Shown here in pieces: positions 1-8,342 of a stretch of DNA of 31,619 nucleotides. The notes under the pieces are model-generated. The model ran no database searches and was not told the origin of the DNA. It saw only the letters and a program-made list of their open reading frames with translations. Source of the stretch: CAYFFO01 sp964342485. Its GTDB lineage: Bacteria > Chloroflexota > Dehalococcoidia > Lucifugimonadales > CAJWER01. The stretch is taken from NCBI GenBank assembly GCA_964342485.1, contig CAYFFO010000025.1, positions 1 through 31,619 of the forward strand, in the 5' to 3' direction. The position numbers and the translations under genes were made by a program. The stretch's first letter is position 1. Every line of letters begins with the position of its first letter.

Positions 1-241
1 TTATTACATTAAGCAAGCGCCACCGTTTATTTTTAGAACGAGGACGGTCTTCTATTATCTCGATCACGTCGCCTATGCCACAGGTATTTTCTGGATCATG
101 TACCGTCAGTTTAGCAGTCCGGCGCATGGCTTTTTTGTATAAACGATGGATATTATTCCATTCAGTTTGTACTACTATAGTGCGATCCATTTTATCGCTC
201 AACACAGTTCCAATTTTTGTTTTACGTCTTTCAAAACTCAT
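1..241 (-). CDS. rpsQ: 30S ribosomal protein S17 (3' end cut by window)
   Basis: S17 is a primary 16S rRNA-binding protein of the small subunit. Translating the minus strand from the ATG at 239-241 gives MSFERRKTKIGTVLSDKMDR and then IVVQTEW, a typical S17 OB-fold start, continuing to RWRLLNVI at the window edge. About 80 codons are visible; S17 is usually 80-90 residues, so only the last few are missing. Its ATG overlaps the rpmC TGA stop as ATGA (238-241), so the two genes are translationally coupled. It is the most promoter-distal gene visible in the str-S10 operon. Confidence 0.95.
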   Translation of the reverse strand, partial: MSFERRKTKIGTVLSDKMDRTIVVQTEWNNIHRLYKKAMRRTAKLTVHDPENTCGIGDVIEIIEDRPRSKNKRWRLLNVI

Positions 242-441
242 CGCAAGGCTTCAGCCAACTCCCTTTCTTTAACAATAGTCTTTATACGTGCAATTCTTCT
301 TCTAATTCTTCTTATTTCCTTAACGTTAGTCAGTTGCATGGTTGATGCACGAAACCTAAGGTTCATCAATTCAGCCATGCAATTCGACAGTTCTTCGTCT
401 AGATCTTCATCAATTAACGCCCTCAAATCATCGATTTCCAT
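238..441 (-). CDS. rpmC: 50S ribosomal protein L29
   Basis: L29 is a small two-helix protein near the polypeptide exit tunnel that contributes to the SRP and trigger-factor docking site. The 67-residue product has the usual form: an acidic first helix (DDLRALIDEDLDEELS), the NLRF motif near residue 27, and a basic second helix rich in Arg that ends KERELAEALR. Length and position between rplP and rpsQ match the S10 operon. The gene stops with TGA inside the rpsQ start (ATGA overlap), so TGA is an ordinary stop in this genome. Confidence 0.96.
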   Translation of the reverse strand: MEIDDLRALIDEDLDEELSNCMAELMNLRFRASTMQLTNVKEIRRIRRRIARIKTIVKERELAEALR

Positions 442-465
442 ATCTATTCCATCCGCTATATAAAA

Positions 466-876
466 TTAGTCTCTTCTCAACACAATTTTAGTATTAATAG
501 GAAGTTTATCTGATGCCCTAGACAAAGCTTCTCGCGCTTCTTCATCTGAAACGCCTGCCATTTCAAACAAAATACGTCCCGGCCTCACTACAGCCACCCA
601 GTGGTCAACCACTCCTTTACCACTACCCATCCTAGTTTCCGCTGCTTTTGCTGTGACTGACTTGTCAGGAAATATCCTAATCCAAAGCCTGCCTCCACGA
701 CGAACATATCTAGTTATGACGCGACGTGCGGCTTCTATCTGCCTAGAAGTGATCCAGGCGGGCTCCAAAGCCTTCAATCCCACTTCACCGTAGTTCATGG
801 TACTACCGGCCATTGAGTTTCCTTTACGCCTGCCCCTATGTTTATTACGGTATTTAACTCTCCGAGGCTGTAACAT
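466..876 (-). CDS. rplP: 50S ribosomal protein L16
   Basis: L16 sits between the central protuberance and the A-site tRNA and is needed for late 50S maturation. The start chosen is the ATG at 874-876, giving MLQPRRVKYRNKHRG, the normal L16 beginning (136 residues). An upstream in-frame ATG would add seven basic residues with no family support. A strong Shine-Dalgarno (AGAGGTGGAAAAGG) lies before the chosen ATG, inside the rpsC coding end. The genes overlap by 23 bases (854-876), so L16 translation is probably coupled to S3. The conserved RMGSGKG loop is present. Confidence 0.96.
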   Translation of the reverse strand: MLQPRRVKYRNKHRGRRKGNSMAGSTMNYGEVGLKALEPAWITSRQIEAARRVITRYVRRGGRLWIRIFPDKSVTAKAAETRMGSGKGVVDHWVAVVRPGRILFEMAGVSDEEAREALSRASDKLPINTKIVLRRD

Positions 877-1585
877 CCTTTTCCACCTCTTCTTCACGTT
901 CAGCCGTGACTGTTACTTCTATAGGAGCCATTTCATCCTCCACTTCAATGGGCGAAGGTAGAACATCCCCCCTATAAATCCATGCTTTTACTCCAATCCT
1001 ACCAAAATCTGTTGCTGCTTCCGCAACCCCGAAATCAATATCTGCCCGTAAAGTATGTAACGGAACCCTACCTTCCATTGCTTTATCAGTCCGAGCTATT
1101 TCAGCTCCTCCTAGCCGACCTCCTGCAATAATCTTTATTCCTAGAGCACCTGCCCCCATTGTCCTTGTCATAGCCTGCCTGATTGCGCGCCGGAATGCTA
1201 TTCTTCTCTCCAATTGATCAGCTACACTTCTGGCAACAAGAAAAGCGTCAAGTTCCGGCTGTCTTATTTCCTGGATATCTAGCCTGGCTTTTTTTTCGGT
1301 TATTGATTCCAAATCTTTACGTAATTCTTCTACCTTGGTACCACCCCTACCTATTACTATACCTGGACGCGCAGTATGTACCGTTACCACAACTTCATTG
1401 GAACTTCGTTCAATTTCCACTTTAGATATATTTGCATCTGGCGATGAATCCAAAACCATTTCCCGTATTTTCAAGTCTTCCGAGACTTGACCACGATAGT
1501 CTCTTCCTCGAGAAGCAAACCACTTGGCTTGCCAATCTTTAATCACCCCTAAGCGAAACCCTATCGGATGTGTTTTATTTCCCAA
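854..1585 (-). CDS. rpsC: 30S ribosomal protein S3
   Basis: S3 lines the mRNA entry channel and takes part in mRNA unwinding. The 243-residue product begins MGNKTHPIGFRLG, matching the family N-terminus, and carries the KH-domain GRGG loop near residues 79-82. The C-terminal domain (IKIIAGGRLGGAEIAR) is intact, followed by a Glu/Val-rich acidic tail. The start codon is TTG (1583-1585) preceded by TAGGAG about eight bases away; no ATG gives a family-like N-terminus. The TTG start may lower the initiation rate slightly relative to neighbours. Confidence 0.95.
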   Translation of the reverse strand: MGNKTHPIGFRLGVIKDWQAKWFASRGRDYRGQVSEDLKIREMVLDSSPDANISKVEIERSSNEVVVTVHTARPGIVIGRGGTKVEELRKDLESITEKKARLDIQEIRQPELDAFLVARSVADQLERRIAFRRAIRQAMTRTMGAGALGIKIIAGGRLGGAEIARTDKAMEGRVPLHTLRADIDFGVAEAATDFGRIGVKAWIYRGDVLPSPIEVEDEMAPIEVTVTAEREEEVEKDVTASES

Positions 1586-1598
1586 AACCAGGCTCCTA

Positions 1599-1925
1599 TT
1601 ATTCTAAAATCACTGTGACGTCACTGCTACGTCGGTTTATTCTGTTAGCTCTTCCGCGCGCTCTTGCCCTAAATCGCTTTGTGGTAGGCGCTTCGTCAGC
1701 AAAAGTTTCAACTATCTTCAACTCAGAACTATCTCCGGCTAATTCATTTTCGGCATTCGCCATTGCTGATTTAAGCAACTTGAGAATTCTAGCTGCGATT
1801 GGAGTTGACATATACTGCAGTAAATTAACAGCTTCTTCGGCTTGCATACCCCTAACCAAATCCAATACAGGCTTAACTTTTCTAACAGGTACACCTGTAT
1901 TAGTTGTCTTTGCTTTTGCTGGCAT
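1599..1925 (-). CDS. rplV: 50S ribosomal protein L22
   Basis: L22 lines the peptide exit tunnel with its beta-hairpin and binds several 23S rRNA domains. The 108-residue product shows the family core: VRKVKPVLDLVRGMQAEEA early, the AMANAENE segment mid-protein, and the basic tunnel hairpin RFRARARGRANRINRRSSD near the C-terminus. It uses an ATG start 13 bases after rpsS. Macrolide-resistance deletions in L22 affect the hairpin, which here looks complete. Confidence 0.95.
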   Translation of the reverse strand: MPAKAKTTNTGVPVRKVKPVLDLVRGMQAEEAVNLLQYMSTPIAARILKLLKSAMANAENELAGDSSELKIVETFADEAPTTKRFRARARGRANRINRRSSDVTVILE

Positions 1926-1938
1926 AACTAAGTAAATC

Positions 1939-2223
1939 CTAACCTGGAGTCGTCATCCGTTCAGAGCGAGACCCATGACCTCTAAAGGTCCTTGTAGGTG
2001 CAAATTCTCCGAGTCGGTGACCCACCATATTTTCTGCTATAAACACTGGTACATGCCTCCTCCCGTCATGTACAGCAATTGTCAAACCAATCATGTCAGG
2101 CATAATCATTGAAGCCCTGGCCCATGTTTTAATGATAGTTTTATTTTGTGATTTATTGGCAAGTTCTATTTTCTTAGCCAATTTTGCATCAACGTAAGGC
2201 CCCTTTTTTATTGATCTTGACAT
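1939..2223 (-). CDS. rpsS: 30S ribosomal protein S19
   Basis: S19 forms a complex with S13 in the 30S head and contacts the A-site finger. The 94-residue product begins MSRSIKKGPYVDAKL, a signature S19 start, and contains the TIKTWARAS-like block (IIKTWARASMIMPDMIG) and the H-G-x5-V segment. The last residues, HGSRSERMTTPG, are short and basic as usual. It lies between rplB and rplV on the minus strand. Confidence 0.96.
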   Translation of the reverse strand: MSRSIKKGPYVDAKLAKKIELANKSQNKTIIKTWARASMIMPDMIGLTIAVHDGRRHVPVFIAENMVGHRLGEFAPTRTFRGHGSRSERMTTPG

Positions 2224-2241
2224 TTAAAAACCGTTTCCCTT

Positions 2242-3072
2242 CTATCGTTTTCGCCGTTTAGAAAAAATCATTTTATCGGATTGTTTATTTTTTCTAGTCT
2301 TATACCCAAGAGCAGGTTTACCCCATGGGGTTTTGGGACTAGGCATGCCCACTGGAGACTTACCCTCTCCGCCTCCATGAGGATGGTCGGCTGGAGACAT
2401 AACAACGCCACGTACTTGAGGACGCCTTCCTAAATGTCTACTCCTACCAGCTTTACCCAACTTTACATTCTTATGATCTAGTGCGCTTACTTGGCCAATT
2501 GTTGCGAAGCATTCACTCAGTACTTGCCTTACTTCTCCAGACGGCATTCGTATCAGTGTATATTTATCTTCTCTTGCTAAAACCTGTGCTGACCCACCAG
2601 CGCTTCTAACCATTTGTCCACCACGACCAACTTTCATTTCAATGTTATGCACAACGGTCCCTGAGGGTATTGATTTTAAAGGTAATGAATTCCCCAACCT
2701 TATTTCCACATTATCCCCTGCTTCGACCTTGGCACCAACGTTTAATCCATGGACCCCTATTATATATCTCCAATCGCCGTCAGGATATTTTACCAAGGCG
2801 ATCCTCGATGAGCGATTAGGGTCATACTCCACCGAAACCACTTCGCCAGGTATATTGAGTTTATTTCTTTTGAAATCTATAACTCTTAGTCTCCGCTTAT
2901 GTCCTCCACCACGATGACGAACGGATATTTTACCACTTCGGTCCCTCCCTCCCCTTTTTTTATAAGGTTTTAAAAGAGACTTCTTAGGTTTATCACGCGT
3001 AATATCATCGTTAGTCTGAAAAACTGCGCCGCGACGACCAGGAGTTGTAGGTTTTGCAATCTTTAACGGCAT
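2242..3072 (-). CDS. rplB: 50S ribosomal protein L2
   Basis: L2 is a highly conserved 23S rRNA-binding protein needed for subunit joining and peptidyl-transferase activity. The product is 276 residues, the standard length. It has the N-terminal KPTTPGRRGA block, the RNA-binding OB and SH3-like domains, and the C-terminal HPHGGGEGKSPVG motif near residue 230 with the functionally important histidine. Its ATG directly abuts the rplW stop with no spacer (TAG at 3073-3075, ATG at 3070-3072), suggesting tight translational coupling. Confidence 0.97.
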   Translation of the reverse strand: MPLKIAKPTTPGRRGAVFQTNDDITRDKPKKSLLKPYKKRGGRDRSGKISVRHRGGGHKRRLRVIDFKRNKLNIPGEVVSVEYDPNRSSRIALVKYPDGDWRYIIGVHGLNVGAKVEAGDNVEIRLGNSLPLKSIPSGTVVHNIEMKVGRGGQMVRSAGGSAQVLAREDKYTLIRMPSGEVRQVLSECFATIGQVSALDHKNVKLGKAGRSRHLGRRPQVRGVVMSPADHPHGGGEGKSPVGMPSPKTPWGKPALGYKTRKNKQSDKMIFSKRRKR

Positions 3073-3357
3073 CTATACACCCTCAAATATAGTTATCGTA
3101 TCCCCTGGAGCTAAAGTCACAATAGCTTTTTTCCAAGATTTCATACGACTTTCCTTTGGACCATATCTTTTCAATTTACCTTTAACATTCATCGTATTAA
3201 CACGTAACACATCGACTCCAAAAGACGCTTCTACTGCTTTTTTTATTTCCATTTTATTAGCTGCAGATGCAACTTCAAAAACATATCTTCGAGAATCTTG
3301 GAGAAGAGTACTTTTTTCAGTAACAAGAGGCCTTTTCAATACATATGACATATCCAT
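3073..3357 (-). CDS. rplW: 50S ribosomal protein L23
   Basis: L23 surrounds the exit tunnel and is the main docking site for trigger factor and SRP. The 94-residue product has the family start (YVLKRPLVTEKS), the mid segment FEVASAANKMEIKKAVE and the extended loop around VKGKLKRYGPKES. Only two bases separate it from rplD upstream, and its stop touches rplB. Two in-frame ATGs (M1 and M3) are possible starts; the longer is reported. Confidence 0.95.
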   Translation of the reverse strand: MDMSYVLKRPLVTEKSTLLQDSRRYVFEVASAANKMEIKKAVEASFGVDVLRVNTMNVKGKLKRYGPKESRMKSWKKAIVTLAPGDTITIFEGV

Positions 3358-3359
3358 AG

Positions 3360-4022
3360 CTATACCTTCTCTACCAGCTGAGCCCTACGCATTCTACGAA
3401 CCCCACCCCACAATTCCTCTATTTTTCGGACTCCATCAACGGTGATTACAACCTTGCTGCGGTTCACCACGTCCTTAGCGTTAATAAGATTAGCCGGTAT
3501 TGGCTTTACATTCTCAATATTTCTTGCTGCTAATATAACATCGGATGGTGAACCATCTGCTACCAATAGTATTGAACCACTAATCCCAAGGGCTGTAATC
3601 ACAGACTCCAAATCTCTGGTTTTAGCCGAAGAAAGTTCCAAAGAGTCCAATATAATTAAATCTCCTGTACGAGCCTTCTCTGAAATAGCACTAACCAATG
3701 CCATTCTTCTCATACGCTTTGGAGTATTTTTCCTAAAACTTCGAGGCTTAGGACCTAAAGCGACTCCTCCTCCTACCCATAAAGGCGAACGCGTTGACCC
3801 AGCTCTTGAGGCACCCGTGCCTTTTTGAGGCCTAGGTTTTCGTCCACCACCGGACACTTCGGCTCTTGTTTGCGTCTTAACAGTCCCCTGCCTTGCATTG
3901 GCCAGTTGACCTACCACAACTTGATGGATCAAAGAAGGTTTCAACGGCACATCGAAAACGTCGTCTCTTAGATCAACACGACCGATCGATTCCCCATTCA
4001 TATTTTTTAGCCAGAACCGCAT
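3360..4022 (-). CDS. rplD: 50S ribosomal protein L4
   Basis: L4 binds 23S rRNA domain I and its extended loop reaches the exit-tunnel constriction. In Escherichia coli it also represses the S10 operon. The 220-residue product contains the tunnel loop (SGGGRKPRPQKGTGASRAGS, near residues 59-78) followed by SPLWVGGGVALGPKPRS, and the C-terminal Rossmann-like half. The reported ATG gives MRFWLKNMNGE; an internal ATG at residue 8 is an alternative start. No evidence of L4 autoregulation can be read directly from this sequence. Confidence 0.95.
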   Translation of the reverse strand: MRFWLKNMNGESIGRVDLRDDVFDVPLKPSLIHQVVVGQLANARQGTVKTQTRAEVSGGGRKPRPQKGTGASRAGSTRSPLWVGGGVALGPKPRSFRKNTPKRMRRMALVSAISEKARTGDLIILDSLELSSAKTRDLESVITALGISGSILLVADGSPSDVILAARNIENVKPIPANLINAKDVVNRSKVVITVDGVRKIEELWGGVRRMRRAQLVEKV

Positions 4023-4046
4023 ATATAAATCCTCGAGCTAGACTGC

Positions 4047-4670
4047 TTAACTACTATTTTTCTTAATAAATAAAATTGAATTATTGGCTCCGGGTAATCC
4101 ACCCTGAACTAACATAATATTCGTGTCCAGTTCACATTTCACGACACGTAGATTTCTTACAGTAATCCTTCGATCCCCCATGTGTCCCGCCATCTTTAAG
4201 CCTTTGATAACTCTTCCAGGGGTACTCCCGGCTCCAATTGAACCTGGTGCACGATGTCTGTCAGATTGACCATGAGTTTTCGGCCCACCCTTGAAATTAT
4301 AGCGCTTAACACCGCCCGCAAACCCTCTCCCTTTACTTATACCTGTAACGTCAACGGTTTCACCGGTTTCGAAAATACCTATATCAAGTTTTTGACCGAC
4401 TGAGATTTCATCTGTTCCGAATAAATTGACTTCTCTAAGATGCCGAAATAAAGAACCGGAGTTCTTAAGGTGTCCCTCTTTTGGTTTATTCAAACCTTTT
4501 ACTTCTTGAAAGCCAATCTGGACACCTGCATAACCATCCTTTTCATCAGTCTTGATTTGCGTGACTATACAAGGACCTACTTCGACCGCCGTCACACACA
4601 ATGCCTCACCGGCATCGGTGAAAAATTGAGTGGTTCCTATTTTCCTGCCTAATAAAGCATTTACAGTCAT
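4047..4670 (-). CDS. rplC: 50S ribosomal protein L3
   Basis: L3 is an early 50S assembly protein whose loop reaches the peptidyl-transferase centre. The 207-residue product begins MTVNALLGRKIGTTQFF and holds the central loop with THGQSDRHRAPGSIGAGSTP. At the position of the glutamine methylated by PrmB in E. coli (SIGQ) this protein has alanine (SIGA), as in many non-proteobacteria, so no PrmB-type modification is expected. The gene lies 10 bases downstream of rpsJ. Confidence 0.95.
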   Translation of the reverse strand: MTVNALLGRKIGTTQFFTDAGEALCVTAVEVGPCIVTQIKTDEKDGYAGVQIGFQEVKGLNKPKEGHLKNSGSLFRHLREVNLFGTDEISVGQKLDIGIFETGETVDVTGISKGRGFAGGVKRYNFKGGPKTHGQSDRHRAPGSIGAGSTPGRVIKGLKMAGHMGDRRITVRNLRVVKCELDTNIMLVQGGLPGANNSILFIKKNSS

Positions 4671-4680
4671 GTTTCTCTCA

Positions 4681-4992
4681 CTACATCTTCATTGAAATAT
4701 GGACACCTGCTGGAACGTCAAGCCGCGTTAATGAATCTATGGTCTTACTAGAAGGCTCTAAGATATCTATTAGGCGATTATGTGTCCTAAGTTCAAAATG
4801 TTCTCTAGACTTTTTAAATACATGAGAAGATCGAATAACGCAGAACCTCTTGATCGTAGTGGGCATAGGCACCGGACCAGCTACTTGAGCCCCGGTTCTT
4901 TCTGCAGACTCAACTATTTGAGCTGCCCACAAATCCAATATCCTATGATCAAAAGCTTTTAATATTATTCTTATTCTCTGACGATCTACCAT
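4681..4992 (-). CDS. rpsJ: 30S ribosomal protein S10
   Basis: S10 is a 30S head protein and, as NusE, part of the transcription antitermination complex. The 103-residue product has the standard start (QRIRIILKAFDHRILD), the PVPMPTTIKRF loop and the HFELRTHNRLIDI segment. It heads the classical S10 block but follows fusA directly: the fusA TAA (4993-4995) touches the rpsJ ATG, and a GGGGGACAGGG ribosome-binding stretch lies inside the end of fusA. tuf, which sits between these genes in many bacteria, is absent here. Confidence 0.96.
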   Translation of the reverse strand: MVDRQRIRIILKAFDHRILDLWAAQIVESAERTGAQVAGPVPMPTTIKRFCVIRSSHVFKKSREHFELRTHNRLIDILEPSSKTIDSLTRLDVPAGVHISMKM

Positions 4993-7071
4993 TTAGCCCT
5001 GTCCCCCATTAGCCATCGCAGCTATTTCCGCTTCAGGAACTTCTTCGTAATTCTCAAACTCCATTGAGTAACTCGCTCGTCCTTGTGATAAGGACCTGAT
5101 AGAACCAGCATATCCAAAACTTTCTGCTAAAGGCATAGCTGCTTTGACAACTTGAATCTCGCCTTCACCCTCTATGTTTCGTATAGCTGCCCTTCTCCTA
5201 CCCAAATCTCCTAGGACATCTCCAAGAAACTCTCCTGGACTAACTACTTCAAGCTTCATCATGGGCTCTAATCTAGTCGGCCTTGCCCTACCTATTGCAG
5301 ACTTGGTCGCCATGGAAGCAGCTATTCTAAACGCCATTTCTGAAGAATCTACTTCATGGTAGTTCCCGTCTAATATAGAAACACGAACATCTATTACCGG
5401 GTACCCTGATAGTGGCCCAACATCTAGTGCGTCGCGCACACCTTTTTGTACAGCTGGCATAAAATTCTTGGGGATCGCTCCTCCTCGAATCTTATCTTCA
5501 AATTCGAAACCGGCACCTCTTTCCAATGGTTCTATCTCAAGGATAACATGGGCAAATTGACCATGCCCACCGGTCTGCCTAACCAATCTGCCTTCTCCAT
5601 TACCTGCTCTACGTATAGCTTCACGAAAAGCTACTCGCGGTTTCCCAATATTGGCCTCTACCTTATATTCTCTTCGAATTCTATCGACAATAATATCTAA
5701 ATGAAGTTCACCCATTCCGGACATAACAGTCTGCCCTACCTCATCATCATAAGAAACATGTAATGTTGGATCTTCATCTGAAAGTTTGTCCAATGCATCA
5801 ACCAACCTGTCTTGGTCAGCGCGAGCCTTGGACTCAACTGAAACTGACATAACAGGGTCAGGGAAAGTTATAGACTCTAACGTCACTGGATCATTTTGAT
5901 CACACAAGGTGTCTCCAGTGGTCGTATTACGACCACCAACAAAGGCGGCTATGTCACCCACACTTACCGACTGTAACTCTTCTTTACGCTGAGCATGCAT
6001 TTTAACTATCCTGCCCAATCTTTCACGTCTACCAGTTCTCGTATTAAGTACTGTATCACCTGTATCAAGAGAACCTGAATAAACTCGGAAATACACCAAC
6101 TTACCGATGAACGGATCTGCTACTGCCTTAAAGGCTAATGCTGAAAAAGGCTCATCTTCACTTGCAATCCTTATCAATTCTTCACCCGTCTCTAAATCAG
6201 ATCCTATCGCCGGCTTAACATCCATCGGCGAAGGCAAGTAGTCTGTAATTGCATCCAATAGTAGCGGTACTCCCTGATTGCGAAGCGCACTACCGCATAG
6301 AACAGGCACCAATTTATATTGAATCGTTGCATCTCTCAAAGCCTTCTTTAATTCATCTTTCGATATATCTTGGCCTTCGAGATATTTAGTAATAAGATCA
6401 TCATCAGTTTCTGCAATACGTTCGACCATTTCATTCCTGTGAGTGCCAAGCTTATCTAACATTTGCTCAGGAACAGGACCCTCAATTATTTTTTTCGGAT
6501 CATCAGGATCAGCCAGATAAGCTTTTTCTTCAATCAGATCCACAACTCCAGAAAATTGCTCTTCGGAGCCCAATGGCATTTGAATGGCTACAGGTCTGGC
6601 CTGAAGCCTCTTGGAAATACTATCAATTGTCTTATAGAAATCTGCTCCGGTTCTGTCCATTTTGTTGACAAAGCAAAGCCTGGGAACATTGTATTTATCT
6701 GCCTGTCTCCAGACTGTTTCTGACTGTGGCTCCACACCTGCAACGGCATCGAATATAACTACTCCACCGTCTAGGACCCTTAAACTTCTTTCGACTTCCG
6801 CGGTGAAATCCACGTGTCCCGGAGTATCAATTATATTAACATCGAATTCATTCCATTCGCATGCTGTTGCGGCAGAAGTTATAGTTATTCCGCGTTCACG
6901 TTCTTGGGCCATCCAGTCCATTGTTGTTGTACCATCGTGAACCACACCCATCTTGTGGATACGGCCGGCATAATACAGGGTTCGTTCAGTAACTGTAGTT
7001 TTACCTGCATCAATATGCGCAATAAATCCTATATTTCTTATATTTTTTTTACTAGCGTTTTTAGAAACCAT
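4993..7071 (-). CDS. fusA: Translation elongation factor G
   Basis: EF-G is the GTPase that drives ribosomal translocation and, with RRF, ribosome recycling. The 692-residue product is full length. G-domain motifs are clear: AHIDAGKTT (about 18-26, P-loop), the effector segment RGITI (about 60-64), DTPGHVDF (about 82-89) and NKMD (about 136-139). Domains II to V follow, including the GMGELHLDI motif. It is the canonical translational type by length and operon position, placed between rpsG and rpsJ. Confidence 0.97.
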   Translation of the reverse strand: MVSKNASKKNIRNIGFIAHIDAGKTTVTERTLYYAGRIHKMGVVHDGTTTMDWMAQERERGITITSAATACEWNEFDVNIIDTPGHVDFTAEVERSLRVLDGGVVIFDAVAGVEPQSETVWRQADKYNVPRLCFVNKMDRTGADFYKTIDSISKRLQARPVAIQMPLGSEEQFSGVVDLIEEKAYLADPDDPKKIIEGPVPEQMLDKLGTHRNEMVERIAETDDDLITKYLEGQDISKDELKKALRDATIQYKLVPVLCGSALRNQGVPLLLDAITDYLPSPMDVKPAIGSDLETGEELIRIASEDEPFSALAFKAVADPFIGKLVYFRVYSGSLDTGDTVLNTRTGRRERLGRIVKMHAQRKEELQSVSVGDIAAFVGGRNTTTGDTLCDQNDPVTLESITFPDPVMSVSVESKARADQDRLVDALDKLSDEDPTLHVSYDDEVGQTVMSGMGELHLDIIVDRIRREYKVEANIGKPRVAFREAIRRAGNGEGRLVRQTGGHGQFAHVILEIEPLERGAGFEFEDKIRGGAIPKNFMPAVQKGVRDALDVGPLSGYPVIDVRVSILDGNYHEVDSSEMAFRIAASMATKSAIGRARPTRLEPMMKLEVVSPGEFLGDVLGDLGRRRAAIRNIEGEGEIQVVKAAMPLAESFGYAGSIRSLSQGRASYSMEFENYEEVPEAEIAAMANGGQG

Positions 7072-7099
7072 TATAAAACCTTGAAATAATTAATCCGTT

Positions 7100-7570
7100 C
7101 TACCAACGATAATGTGCAAAGGCACGATTAGCCTCAGCCATTCTATGCATTTCTTCCTTACGCCTAACTGCGTTCCCTTGACTTCTAGAAGCTTCAACTA
7201 TCTCTTGAGCTAGGCGAGTTTCCATTGAGCTACCACTCTTATCCCTCGCCGATGCAACTATCCAAGTCATAGCTAAAGCTGCCTGCCTCTCCGGCCTTAC
7301 ATCTGTTGGTACTTGATAGGTAGTACCTCCGACTCTGCGGGACCTCACTTGAACCTGTGGCATTGCATTCCTTACAGCTTGTTGGAACACCTCCAAGCCA
7401 GGCCTACGCGATTCAGATTCGGCTATATCAAGAGCCCCATACACAATCCTCTGGGCGACTGTTTTTTTACCATTCAACATCACTCTGTTTATAAAACGTG
7501 ACAACTCACTACTCCCAAAGCGTGGGTCTGGAGTGATCGTGCGTTTTTCCGCTTGTCTGCGCCTAGCCAT
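7100..7570 (-). CDS. rpsG: 30S ribosomal protein S7
   Basis: S7 nucleates assembly of the 30S head and contacts the E-site tRNA. The 156-residue product has the family blocks: a basic N-terminus, FINRVMLNGKK, the beta-hairpin area VQVRSRRVGGTTYQVP, and the C-terminal EEMHRMAEANRAFAHYRW. It has an ATG start. It is the second gene of the str part of the operon, 35 bases after rpsL and 28 bases before fusA. Confidence 0.96.
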   Translation of the reverse strand: MARRRQAEKRTITPDPRFGSSELSRFINRVMLNGKKTVAQRIVYGALDIAESESRRPGLEVFQQAVRNAMPQVQVRSRRVGGTTYQVPTDVRPERQAALAMTWIVASARDKSGSSMETRLAQEIVEASRSQGNAVRRKEEMHRMAEANRAFAHYRW

Positions 7571-7605
7571 TTTGCATATCCATAATCGAAATCATATCCA
7601 AGATG

Positions 7606-8016
7606 TTAACCCTTCTTACTTCCATATTTACTTCTGCCACGTTTACGGTCGTCCACACCAGCTGTATCCAATGTACCTCTAACCACATGGTAACGTACAC
7701 CAGGCAGATCCTTCACCCTGCCACCCCTTATCAAAACAACGGAATGTTCTTGCAAATTATGGCCTTCGCCAGGTATATACGCGCTAACTTCCATCCCGTT
7801 AGTCAATCGAACCCTAGCTACTTTTCTAAGAGCCGAGTTAGGCTTTTTAGGAGTCTGAGTTCTAACCTGTACACAAACACCCCTTTTCTGTGGTGAGCCT
7901 GAAGTCCTATTTCCTCGATTCTTTAAAGTATTGAAAGTAAACCTTAGAGCTGGGGCTTTATCCTTGCTCCTCTTAGTTTTTCTACCCTTTCTTATCAGCT
8001 GATTAACAGTCGGCAT
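7606..8016 (-). CDS. rpsL: 30S ribosomal protein S12
   Basis: S12 sits at the decoding centre and controls translational accuracy. The start is the ATG at 8014-8016, giving MPTVNQLIRKGRK (136 residues) with AGAAAGG upstream; a longer open frame would add 21 hydrophobic residues that no S12 has. The PKKPNSALRKVARV and GGRVKDLPGVRYH motifs are wild type at both lysines whose substitution gives streptomycin resistance, and the Asp of KDLPGV that is methylthiolated in other bacteria is present. It is the first gene of the operon. Confidence 0.97.
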   Translation of the reverse strand: MPTVNQLIRKGRKTKRSKDKAPALRFTFNTLKNRGNRTSGSPQKRGVCVQVRTQTPKKPNSALRKVARVRLTNGMEVSAYIPGEGHNLQEHSVVLIRGGRVKDLPGVRYHVVRGTLDTAGVDDRKRGRSKYGSKKG

Positions 8017-8096
8017 ACTATAACCTTTCTCATTCATCTGGGTGACCAATATAACAAGCCACGAGACTACCGCCCACAATTAGGCGACAAACAGAA

Positions 8097-8126
8097 ATTA
8101 TATCCACTCTATACTACTAGTGTCAA
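8097..8126 (-). promoter_or_regulatory. Strong sigma70-type promoter of the str-S10 operon
   Basis: On the minus strand TTGACA (8121-8126) and TATAAT (8097-8102) are separated by 18 bp. Both hexamers match the bacterial housekeeping consensus at all six positions. Initiation would fall near 8090, leaving a leader of roughly 75 bases before the rpsL ATG. The leader contains a short hairpin (CGCC at 8071-8074 with GGCG at 8083-8086). A consensus promoter suits an operon of very high expression. Confidence 0.85.
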
Positions 8127-8192
8127 TCTATCTGGTGATCTTTATGAAAACTATTCGCTAAAACAAGTCGATTTTCGCATCCAATTTGATTT

Positions 8193-8224
8193 AAAATACA
8201 AATTTATATATAAATTTGTATTTT
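8193..8224. repeat. Perfect 32-bp AT-rich palindrome
   Basis: The 16-base arm AAAATACAAATTTATA is followed directly by its exact reverse complement, with no spacer. As RNA it would fold into a long A-U hairpin with A residues before and U residues after on either strand. It lies between the end of the amidohydrolase pair and the ribosomal promoter, 67 bp upstream of the -35. It could be a terminator protecting the ribosomal promoter from read-through, or a DNA-binding site. The symmetry is directly visible; the role is inferred. Confidence 0.6.
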
Positions 8225-8342
8225 CTTAAAGTTTAACGTTTTTGTATCTCATCCTTCGGTTGTTCTCAACAGTGCTCTCAACAGATCGATCAGAAAATCT
8301 TTAATACCAGCTTACAATATATGATTCGCACAATGCCTATCA

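Larger units (their letters stand above)
8017..8342. other. Intergenic region between rpsL and the D-aminoacylase-like gene
   Basis: This 326-base stretch has no credible coding frame. It holds the ribosomal operon leader and promoter (8017-8126), an AT-rich spacer, a perfect 32-bp palindrome (8193-8224), and about 115 bases after the stop of the upstream minus-strand amidohydrolase in which I see no further structure. Confidence 0.7.

Noticed and set aside
1570..1935. Plus-strand open frame opposite rplV
   Set aside because: Shadow of a confirmed ribosomal protein gene; the same holds for the other frames opposite ribosomal genes and fusA.
8017..8079. N-terminal extension of S12
   Set aside because: No S12 has such a hydrophobic leader; the conserved MPTVNQL start has its own ribosome-binding site.
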